Shown one piece after another: positions 36,503-42,936 of a stretch of DNA of 48,922 nucleotides. The stretch spans positions 1-48,922 of the forward strand of contig JAIPFP010000012.1 in the NCBI GenBank assembly GCA_021736575.1. The letters are read 5' to 3'. Each line of letters starts with the position of its first letter. The first letter of the stretch is position 1. A program made the translations under genes and the position numbers. The stretch is from Pirellula sp. Lineage in GTDB: Bacteria > Planctomycetota > Planctomycetia > Pirellulales > Pirellulaceae. The notes below the pieces were generated by a model that worked only from the letters and a program-made list of their open reading frames with translations, did not search any database and was not told where the DNA came from.

Positions 36503-37986
36503 GGTTTTTTCTTCTTGTTTCTCTTGGAATTATTCTTGGCCTGACTGGTCCCCGCGACCGCATCATAGTTGGGGTTTCGCTCGTTTGGTATCAACGCGTT
36601 GGTGGATTTGAACCAAGCCAATAGTTCATCTAGCAGTTCGTCCCTCTTTGGGGCGTTCTTGACTACCAGGTTATTCCGTTCGCCGATGTCGTCGGAAAGG
36701 TTGTATAGCTCGACGGCGTTGTTGGTCTCAAGTTTATCCCGCCCGCCGTCGAGTTGCCATTCTTCATGATAAAGGTGAAGTTTCCAATCACCTTTGTGAA
36801 TCACACTCACGGGGCGACTGCGGAAGCCTGTCTGAACATCGAGTTCGCGGCCTCGGATCACGGGTGAGTCGAGATAACCTGGAAAGTGCCAGAAGATGGA
36901 GTTACGCTGGAGAGTGTTTTCTCCGCGCAGCAACGGCACAAGGCTTTCACCGTCGAGAGTTTTGTTTGCGGGCACATCAGCACCCGCCGCAGCTAGGAAT
37001 GTAGGAAACAAGTCAATGTTGATCACCGGTACATTGCACTTGCTGCTAGGTTCGGTGACACCTGGCCAGCGAACGATGAAAGGCTCTCGAACTCCACCCT
37101 CGTAGTAGCAGCCTTTATCTCCTCGCAAGGGCTCTTGCGAAGACTGTTGTGTTCCGCCATTGTCGCTGGTGAAGACTAGCAACGTGTTCTTGTCGAGCTC
37201 TAGATCCTTGAGCTTTTCGAGCAAAAGGCCAACACTTGCATCGAGATCATACACGCAAGCAGCATAGAGTGGATTCGAATGTTGGGAACCGGGTGTTTTG
37301 GCTTTGAATTTAGCAATCGATTCGGTGCGGCCTTGGAGTGGCGAGTGGATCGCGTGATGTGCAAGGTAACAGAAAAAAGGCTTTTCTTTATTGGCTTGGA
37401 TGAACTCACAGGCCTTCGTTGTGAGTGTGAAAACGCCTTTTGGATCTGAGGGTGGGCCAGCCTTGTTACCTTCGGAACCTTCTTGCTCGTCCCCCAACCC
37501 AAAGGAATCGAACGACACATCGAACCCTTGTTGTGTTGGCAGCGCACCGTCCTTGCCAGCAAGGTGCCATTTGCCAAAATGACCGGTAACGTATCCAGAG
37601 GCTTTCAGCGCGTCCGCAACAGTAACATTCGCTTTCGCAAGACCGTTCTTGTTCGGAATAGGGACCAATCGCTGAGCTCCCTTGTCTCCGCGATCCGTAC
37701 TACCGACGGCATAGACATGGTGCCGGGGAGTATAGTTTCCCGAGAGCAAGCAAGCTCGACTCGGCGCGCAGTTTCCGGCAGCAGCATAGCCTGCGGTGAA
37801 CACCATTCCTTCCGATGCAAGTCGATCGATGTTGGGTGTCTCAAAAAAATCGCTACCTTGGTAGCCCACGTCCTTCCAGCCGAGGTCGTCCGCAAAGATA
37901 AGGATGATGTTGGGGCGACCCGATGCGGCTACATAAGTAGGGAGGGCGATTGCGCAAAGCAAAAGAGACCAAATTAGCGTTTTCAT
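36499..37986 (-). CDS. Sulfatase (family S1), secreted
   Basis: A sulfatase of about 495 residues. Signal peptide MKTLIWSLLLCAIALPTYVA. The formylglycine motif is C73-A-P-S-R followed by ACLLSGNYTPRH. FADDLGWKDVGYQGSDFFET, GHFGKWHLAG, YLAHHAIHSPLQ and TSDNGG are the other conserved blocks, and the sequence resembles sulfatases assigned to glycosaminoglycan or algal polysaccharide degradation. The ATG at 37986 has GAGGA about seven bases upstream; the frame extends to 38100 without a signal peptide-compatible start. A strong palindrome separates it from the upstream sulfatase gene. The C-terminal tail is basic (KRNKKKKP), as in several neighbours here. Confidence 0.93.
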   Translation of the reverse strand: MKTLIWSLLLCAIALPTYVAASGRPNIILIFADDLGWKDVGYQGSDFFETPNIDRLASEGMVFTAGYAAAGNCAPSRACLLSGNYTPRHHVYAVGSTDRGDKGAQRLVPIPNKNGLAKANVTVADALKASGYVTGHFGKWHLAGKDGALPTQQGFDVSFDSFGLGDEQEGSEGNKAGPPSDPKGVFTLTTKACEFIQANKEKPFFCYLAHHAIHSPLQGRTESIAKFKAKTPGSQHSNPLYAACVYDLDASVGLLLEKLKDLELDKNTLLVFTSDNGGTQQSSQEPLRGDKGCYYEGGVREPFIVRWPGVTEPSSKCNVPVINIDLFPTFLAAAGADVPANKTLDGESLVPLLRGENTLQRNSIFWHFPGYLDSPVIRGRELDVQTGFRSRPVSVIHKGDWKLHLYHEEWQLDGGRDKLETNNAVELYNLSDDIGERNNLVVKNAPKRDELLDELLAWFKSTNALIPNERNPNYDAVAGTSQAKNNSKRNKKKKP

Positions 37987-38005
37987 GTGTGTTCCTCGTT
38001 GGGAG

Positions 38006-38062
38006 GTGGGATAGGCTTCTAGCCTGTCATTTTCAGCTCGACAGGCTGGAAGCCTATCCCAC
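38006..38062. repeat. GTGGGATAGGCTTC palindrome
   Basis: Arms of 23 bases at 38006-38028 and 38040-38062 with one mismatch, around an eleven-base loop. It lies between two sulfatase genes of one transcription unit, and the hairpin ends about 20 bases upstream of the next start. It may be an mRNA processing or attenuation point. Confidence 0.92.
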
Positions 38063-38096
38063 GAATGAATCGAGCGATCCCTAGCCGACGTATTTT

Positions 38097-39461
38097 TCAT
38101 TCCTCGCTCTTTGCGTTTTTCTTCTTAGGCTTATCGCTATTCATTTGCTCGAAGGCTCGATCGAGTTCGACAGGTCGGGCACTGCTAAATTGATCCAGCA
38201 CGCGTTGCAGTTTTAGAGCAGCCGGGGTTTCTTGTCCCTGTGGCTTGTTGCGGTTAAGCGCCTGTTTCTCGAATGGATCGGCTGCAAGATCAAATAATTC
38301 TCCCGTGCGGTAAAGTTTGTATTGACGATCGAACGCACACTCGCGAACGGTCAGGTCGAGTTTTTGTCTTGGTGAATACCAACAATAGAGCCATTCCCTA
38401 GATGGGCCTGCCTCACCCTTGAGTCGAGGCAAAAAACTAACACCATCAATGCCCGCAGGTTTTGCGATACCAACCGTATCACAAAGCGTTGGCAGAAAAT
38501 CCGTACTGCTAATAAGGTCTTGGTTAACGCTGCCAGCTTTCATCTTCGCAGGCCAACTGGCAATGAACGGCACATGGGTTCCGCGTTTTGTTGTACTCCC
38601 TTTACCTCCTCGATAGTCGGTACCTTGAAAGCGACTCGTTATGCCGACGTTGGTACCGTTGTCACCGATGAACAGTAGCAACGTATTTTCGCGAATCTTA
38701 CATTCATCGAGCTTGGCTATCACTTTACCGATCAACTTGTCCATGTAGGCTGTCATGTCGGCAAAATGTTTCGGTGCAACTTTTTGCTCCTCGTTGTTGA
38801 CGGTTTTATCCCAGTCTGCGCTGTCCGGAGTTGGCTGAAATGGGTTATGCGTCAGGATCATCGGATAGTAGAGCATGAAGGGTCGTTGCTTGTTTCGCTC
38901 GATGAAGTCGAGTGCGAAGTCATTTACCAGGGTTGGGCCATACTCACCATTCGTAAAATTCCTTTCGACGCCATTGTACTCGAGGCCAGGATTTGCATAA
39001 CGAGGAGGCCGCCGCGTATGCTGCCAAAGGCACGACTCATCGAAACCGAAATGCTGTGGCGAATCGATCTCGTGCCCAAGTTGCCACTTACCACATATCG
39101 CCGTCGCGTAACCGGCTTGCTTCATTAGGTTGCCAAACGTTACCTCGGTTCGTGGCAGTGTGCCGAAGTTAAGGTAATTCCGAATGTTGTACCGACCAGT
39201 CATGAGCTGTACTCGGGTGGGCGTACAAAGAGGCTGCACGTGGCATTGTTCAAAACGTACTCCACTGGCTGCAAGCCGATCTAAATTGGGCGTCTGATAC
39301 GATTGCCCGCCATTCGCAGTGACGCACTCGTACCCAAAATCGTCTGCCATGATCAGAATGATGTTAGGGCGCGTCAAATCCTCTGCTGCAATCAATTGCC
39401 GACATGCAACAACGGCCAGCAATGTCATTGCAGTCCAGCTTAGTTTACACTTGCGATTCAT
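38097..39461 (-). CDS. Sulfatase (family S1), first gene of the sulfatase run
   Basis: A sulfatase of about 454 residues starting at ATG 39461: MNRKCKLSWTAMTLLAVVAC then RQLIAAED. The signal could be cleaved after IAA, or Cys20 (VVAC) could be lipidated. The formylglycine motif is C79-T-P-T-R followed by VQLMTGRYNIRNY. IMADDFGYECVTANGGQSY, CGKWQLGHE (Gln where His is usual in GKWHLG) and FIGDNGTN are the other conserved blocks. The C-terminal tail is Lys-rich. The frame stays open to 39551, but that extension has no signal peptide. It is followed by four further sulfatases and the symporter on the same strand. A 60-base copy of its translation start region occurs at 45186-45245. Confidence 0.92.
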   Translation of the reverse strand: MNRKCKLSWTAMTLLAVVACRQLIAAEDLTRPNIILIMADDFGYECVTANGGQSYQTPNLDRLAASGVRFEQCHVQPLCTPTRVQLMTGRYNIRNYLNFGTLPRTEVTFGNLMKQAGYATAICGKWQLGHEIDSPQHFGFDESCLWQHTRRPPRYANPGLEYNGVERNFTNGEYGPTLVNDFALDFIERNKQRPFMLYYPMILTHNPFQPTPDSADWDKTVNNEEQKVAPKHFADMTAYMDKLIGKVIAKLDECKIRENTLLLFIGDNGTNVGITSRFQGTDYRGGKGSTTKRGTHVPFIASWPAKMKAGSVNQDLISSTDFLPTLCDTVGIAKPAGIDGVSFLPRLKGEAGPSREWLYCWYSPRQKLDLTVRECAFDRQYKLYRTGELFDLAADPFEKQALNRNKPQGQETPAALKLQRVLDQFSSARPVELDRAFEQMNSDKPKKKNAKSEE

Positions 39462-40132
39462 TTGAAAATCACTTTCAATCGAGGGAATGGTTTGCAGGTT
39501 CACCGGTGCGAAGGTAGCTTTTGCGCGACCTCCGCAGTGTTGTAGGTCCAAGCGACTTGATTGTTGCTAGCATCCGAAATCTTGGTCAATCACGACAACG
39601 TGTTACATTCGTAGCTGCGAGTCTTAGCGGGGCTGCTGCTGGAAGCAGCCCACGTTTCTTGAAAAAGAAAAGAGACCTATTGTGTTCAGCGTTTCCAATG
39701 TACGGGTTACGAACCCTGTTATCCCGGATTGTACGAGTGCTATCGTCCGCCTGCAATCATGTCCAATTTTCGCGTGGACTCTAGCCTGTCCATTGCAGTG
39801 ATCGAACCTCCTCATCCCCCGTCCCCTTCTCCTCCTGAGTACAGGAGGAGAAGGGGGGGAAAGACAAGACGCATGGATCTAGTTTCCTGTGTTCTTGTCA
39901 CCCCCGAGCGATTGAGGGTGCCCCTTCTTTCTAGCTCCCCTTCTCCTCGGTACTCCGAGGAGAAGGGGTTGGGGGATGAGGAGCCACGCACGAGCCAAGC
40001 ACTGGACAAACCATTACTAGTCATCACAACGCCTCGTTGGGCCAGGCACGAATCGAACCTCGATCGACCAGATACAAATTGGGAAAAAGACTCCGAGTCC
40101 TCGTTGAGCACTGACAATCAGAACGACAGGGT
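39462..40132. other. Gene-free repeat region
   Basis: About 670 bases upstream of the sulfatase run and downstream of the toxin pair, without a supported gene. It should hold the sulfatase promoter near its left end. GGGCTGCT / AGCAGCCC (39630-39651) forms a small hairpin, and two large palindromes are listed separately. Readings through the palindromes give low-complexity peptides. Confidence 0.5.
39808..39985. repeat. Paired CTTCTCC palindromes within an inverted-repeat element
   Basis: Two hairpins: 15-base arms at 39823-39837 and 39842-39856 around AGTA, and 14-base arms at 39937-39950 and 39955-39968 around TACT. The outer edges are CCTCATCCCCC on the left and GGGGGATGAGG on the right, so the whole is an inverted-repeat element of about 175 bases. 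The arms share CCTTCTCC with the hairpin at 13186-13215. It encodes nothing itself and may be a non-autonomous mobile element or a pair of convergent elements. Confidence 0.85.
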
Positions 40133-40366
40133 TCAGCCAGCGGTGGGAGAAGAGGTGTCTATTGGAGTGACGCTCGATCCGCCGCTTGGCCGCAACGGAT
40201 TGTTACGGCTCGGCTCCGGTCTCCGCGCAGGACGTGTCACAACTTTGGTACCAGCTAGCTCTTGGCGTTTTCGTGCTGCTATGGCAATGGAATGAATATC
40301 GCCGCCTTCCAGCATTGCAAGCCTTTCACGGGTAGATCGGATCTCGTCAACAATCGGATCGAACAT
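40133..40366 (-). CDS. Small antitoxin-like partner of the PIN-domain protein
   Basis: A 77-residue protein beginning MFDPIVDEIRSTRERLAMLE and ending in a Pro/Ser/Arg-rich tail. The start matches short proteins that accompany PIN-domain toxins (xDPIVxEVRxxR), usually annotated as hypothetical or antitoxin. It starts one base after the toxin stop, so the two are co-translated with the toxin first, the reverse of the usual order. There is no obvious DNA-binding fold. The antitoxin role is inferred from position and N-terminal pattern. Confidence 0.65.
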   Translation of the reverse strand: MFDPIVDEIRSTRERLAMLEGGDIHSIAIAARKRQELAGTKVVTRPARRPEPSRNNPLRPSGGSSVTPIDTSSPTAG

Positions 40367-40367
40367 T

Positions 40368-40841
40368 TCAAATCTCCAGTAGGTCGAATGGCGTGCAAAT
40401 CAACGGTGGCTCTATTCCTCGATCGCGACAGGCTCGCTCGATTTTTGGACGGTTCTCGGGATTCGCAATATGCTTGCAATTCCACGTCAAAAGAAATTGT
40501 ATTCCATGAACAGCCGCCATGGAAATGTGAAATGCATCTATTCTAGCTTTCGGTGGTATCTGAAGGTCGTTCGCAATCTCCTCCGCAAGCGCCTCCACAT
40601 TGTCGTTCATGTCAAGAACTGGGATATCGTTCAAGTAAATACGTCGCTCAGAAGCGGCAGAAGGATCACCCTGCTCACATTCGTCGATCACAAACTGTGA
40701 TACAAAGATGTCAAATTCTGGTCGATGGTCATCCCACCACTCGCGCGTCGACAGTTGGTTTGCAGCCACACGAACATCCCGGCTACTGCGCATAGCCAAG
40801 TAACCAATTACCGTTGTTTCGAGATAGGCAGACCGTCTCAT
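40368..40841 (-). CDS. PIN-domain (VapC-like) toxin
   Basis: A 157-residue PIN-fold ribonuclease of the kind found in toxin-antitoxin pairs. It begins RRSAYLETTVIGYL, where Glu8 takes the place of the first Asp of classical VapC proteins, as in the YxETT subgroup. Further acidic residues are in VIDECEQGD and ARIDAFH, and TWNCKHIANPENR closes the active site region. Such enzymes cut RNA when their partner is degraded. The small gene directly downstream is the likely partner. Upstream is a free region before a DUF2262-like gene. No integrase or phage gene is nearby. Confidence 0.85.
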   Translation of the reverse strand: MRRSAYLETTVIGYLAMRSSRDVRVAANQLSTREWWDDHRPEFDIFVSQFVIDECEQGDPSAASERRIYLNDIPVLDMNDNVEALAEEIANDLQIPPKARIDAFHISMAAVHGIQFLLTWNCKHIANPENRPKIERACRDRGIEPPLICTPFDLLEI

Positions 40842-40964
40842 TCAGTTAGGTTTTCCTTCTGCCGTAACGGCTATCGTCACCCAGTCGCGGTAAGTAACGT
40901 TTCTAAAAGTCAAAGCACCCGATCCGCGACTTGGGTGCACGATTTTGTTCGTCCTGGGCTTCCA

Positions 40965-41417
40965 TTATATCAGACTAACTAGCTCCCAATTCTTGAAGCC
41001 CTTCTTTAGTGTAGCGTGCGCTTGGACTACGTATTCAAACATAACTTTGGTATTACCGGCTGAGACAGAAAATGCACAGCATTTCGCAGTGTCATCAAAG
41101 TAGAAGTTTACGGCAAACGGAACAGCAACACAGTCGCTTAGTTCCGTCTTGGAAAGATCCTTTGTTTCCTCATCTGGCTTGCGATCATTCAGTTTCTTTA
41201 AAAACTTTGCAACTACATGATCGTGAAACATCTTGAACCAGTTGTCGCGATCCCTCCAGAATTGTTCGGCTGTCGGAAGGAGTTCCTCTAGCTCTTCTTT
41301 TGTCTCTGCTTCGAAGGTCACGGTAACCTCGTGTCCTTGGTGTTCCAGCTTGCTACTGAAATCCCCCAGCCAATTCTTATTAAGCCTCGCAAATGGGCTA
41401 GACGCGTCTGCTTCCAT
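40965..41417 (-). CDS. Hypothetical protein, DUF2262-like
   Basis: A soluble acidic protein of 150 residues. FARLNKNWLGDFSSKLEHQG followed by HEVTVTFEAETKEELEELLPTAEQFW and the spacing to a C-terminal beta segment (AFSVSAGNTKVMFEYVV) resemble DUF2262, a family without known function. The match is by recollection of pattern and is tentative. GAGG lies about six bases before the ATG, a good ribosome binding site. The region just upstream of the start (41442-41590) is a set of degenerate 20-base repeats that could be an operator array. The gene stands alone between the toxin pair and the first propeller gene. Confidence 0.6.
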   Translation of the reverse strand: MEADASSPFARLNKNWLGDFSSKLEHQGHEVTVTFEAETKEELEELLPTAEQFWRDRDNWFKMFHDHVVAKFLKKLNDRKPDEETKDLSKTELSDCVAVPFAVNFYFDDTAKCCAFSVSAGNTKVMFEYVVQAHATLKKGFKNWELVSLI

Positions 41418-41935
41418 TTTTTCCTCTGGGGACGAACTTGTTTTTATCCCGGTTTGGGGTAGTTATCACTGAAGCTATCGGAGTTATCCCTGATTTGTCA
41501 ACTTAGTTATCCCTGATTCAGGCCAATTATCCCGGCTTCAGTCTTGGCTGTCCCAGTGGATCTGTTTCAGTGATATCTAATTATCTCTGACAAGTCGTAC
41601 CCACTGATTCCAACCCATTAGAGTGTGATTTTGTGGAGACGACAGTCACGGCGAGGGGGTTGACCAGCGTCTAGCCGATTCATTATAAAGTTGGATCAAG
41701 GAACAGCTGACTACAGGTGGAGTCCTGGCTAGCAGGCGCTTTTGACTTGGGAGATTCTTGCCCTGGTCTTTGTGATTAGTCGGCAGAAAATTGGGCCTCG
41801 ATCGTAACACGGGCCGCCGCTCGTCGTGCGGTCTAGCCTAAATACTTGAACGAACCGCCGCACAAGGCCGACGGGATTCGAAATACCCCAGGCCCCCAAA
41901 CGACAGCGGACGACCCGTATGAACAGAACCGCCCA
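41418..41935. other. Gene-free region between DUF2262-like and propeller genes
   Basis: About 520 bases between divergent genes. The left part holds the repeat array described separately. The right part, 41600-41930, shows nothing recognisable apart from the duplicated 40-base leader shared with 45297-45332. Confidence 0.4.
41442..41590. repeat. Degenerate array of AGTTATCCCTGA motifs at about 20-base spacing
   Basis: Copies at 41442 (TTTTATCCCGGT), 41461 (AGTTATCACTGA), 41482 and 41505 (both AGTTATCCCTGA), 41525 (AATTATCCCGGC) and 41579 (AATTATCTCTGA). The first five are 19 to 23 bases apart, close to two helical turns. It starts 25 bases upstream of the DUF2262-like start, so it could bind a regulator; it could also be decayed tandem repeat. 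Confidence 0.6.
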
Positions 41936-42895
41936 ATGAAAAGGCACCTATCCTTTACCCCTAGAGTAGTCCTGGTCGCGTTGATATTGACGCTGATCGT
42001 GAATCATTTTGTCCAGAGCTTTCTATTTGCTCAACGAGAGTCGAACGCGAATACCGTCGGCAAGCAGATTGCAATCCTGGCCGATGAAGCCATAAACGAG
42101 AGCAGCGGAATCGTTCGATCGCACACCAACCCAAATTGCTTTTGGACGCACAACGACTCGGGAGACAAGCCTCGACTGTTCCTAGTCAACCGCGATGGCA
42201 GAACGGTGGCTCGTGTCGGACTCTCAAAAGCAAAAGCGATCGACTGGGAAGACATCGCCATCCACATCGTCGGCGATGATGCTCATCTGATTATCGGAGA
42301 CATCGGTGGCAATACCCAAAGTCGTAAACATGTCACGCTCTACATTCTCCGAGAACCGAAATTGACGGCGGACGACCTCAATCGTGAAGTGACGCTTGAT
42401 CTGCCCGTCGACTTTGAACTTGAGATGGAGGTTGCTTTTCCGGGCGGTGTTACCAATTACGAATCGATCGCAGTCGATCACTCAAGTCATTCGATTTTGT
42501 TTGTCGAAAAAGGCAACTTCTCAGGCCGAGTGTATACGGTTCCATTGCCGTCACTCCTCGACGATAAGCCTAGGGTGCGAGTTGAGGCCAAGCAAGTTGG
42601 CGTAGCTCCAGTTCCGATGGCAACCGCTTGCGACATCTCAGCAGATGGGCGTTCGTTAGTCATCATCAGCTACAACATCGGGTTTCTTTTTCGTCGTGAG
42701 ATTAGCACCGCGGGCGAAATTGAGTCATGGAAGACGGCGTTAGAGCGAGAACCTGCTGTCTTCTCGTTGGGCAGGTTACGGCAGACAGAAGCTGTTTGTT
42801 TTTCCAAAGACGAAAATTCCATTTTCGTCACAAGCGAACGAGCCCCAACCCCGCTTGTCGAAATTGAGTTGCCAGTCGATCGCAGTGGGAAATAG
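41936..42895 (+). CDS. Predicted exported beta-propeller protein, copy A
   Basis: A protein of about 319 residues with an N-terminal hydrophobic segment (VVLVALILTLIVNHFV) acting as a signal peptide or anchor. The body has NESSGIVRS, CFWTHNDSGD, IDWEDIAIH, LIIGDIGGN and NYESIAVD, repeated strand-turn blocks as in beta-propellers of the SdiA-regulated or phytase-like kind. No enzyme is proven. The ATG at 41936 is preferred because alignment to copy B ends about 40 bases upstream of it and the hydrophobic segment follows directly. Copy B at 45333-46289 is nearly identical through the core. A sulfatase gene on the other strand lies between the copies and converges on this one. Confidence 0.8.
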   Translation: MKRHLSFTPRVVLVALILTLIVNHFVQSFLFAQRESNANTVGKQIAILADEAINESSGIVRSHTNPNCFWTHNDSGDKPRLFLVNRDGRTVARVGLSKAKAIDWEDIAIHIVGDDAHLIIGDIGGNTQSRKHVTLYILREPKLTADDLNREVTLDLPVDFELEMEVAFPGGVTNYESIAVDHSSHSILFVEKGNFSGRVYTVPLPSLLDDKPRVRVEAKQVGVAPVPMATACDISADGRSLVIISYNIGFLFRREISTAGEIESWKTALEREPAVFSLGRLRQTEAVCFSKDENSIFVTSERAPTPLVEIELPVDRSGK

Positions 42896-42936
42896 TCACT
42901 GCAGTAAAGCGTGATGATTTTTTCATTCAACGCCAA

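Noticed and set aside
38097..38100. Four-base overlap between two sulfatase genes if the longer reading (to 38100) is used
   Set aside because: The longer reading places about 38 residues, encoded by a palindrome, before a clear signal peptide; the start at 37986 has a ribosome binding site.
40038..40070. Minus-strand GGTTCGATTC resembling the T-arm of a tRNA
   Set aside because: The flanking bases do not form a T-stem and no acceptor, D or anticodon arm is found around it.
39729..40295. 188-residue plus-strand frame through the paired palindromes
   Set aside because: It is made largely of translated repeat (PPSPSPPEY, RRRGG) and overlaps the antitoxin-like gene.
42224..42481. 85-residue antisense frame conserved in both propeller copies (also at 45621-45878)
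   Set aside because: Conservation follows from the sense-strand duplication; there is no independent evidence of coding.
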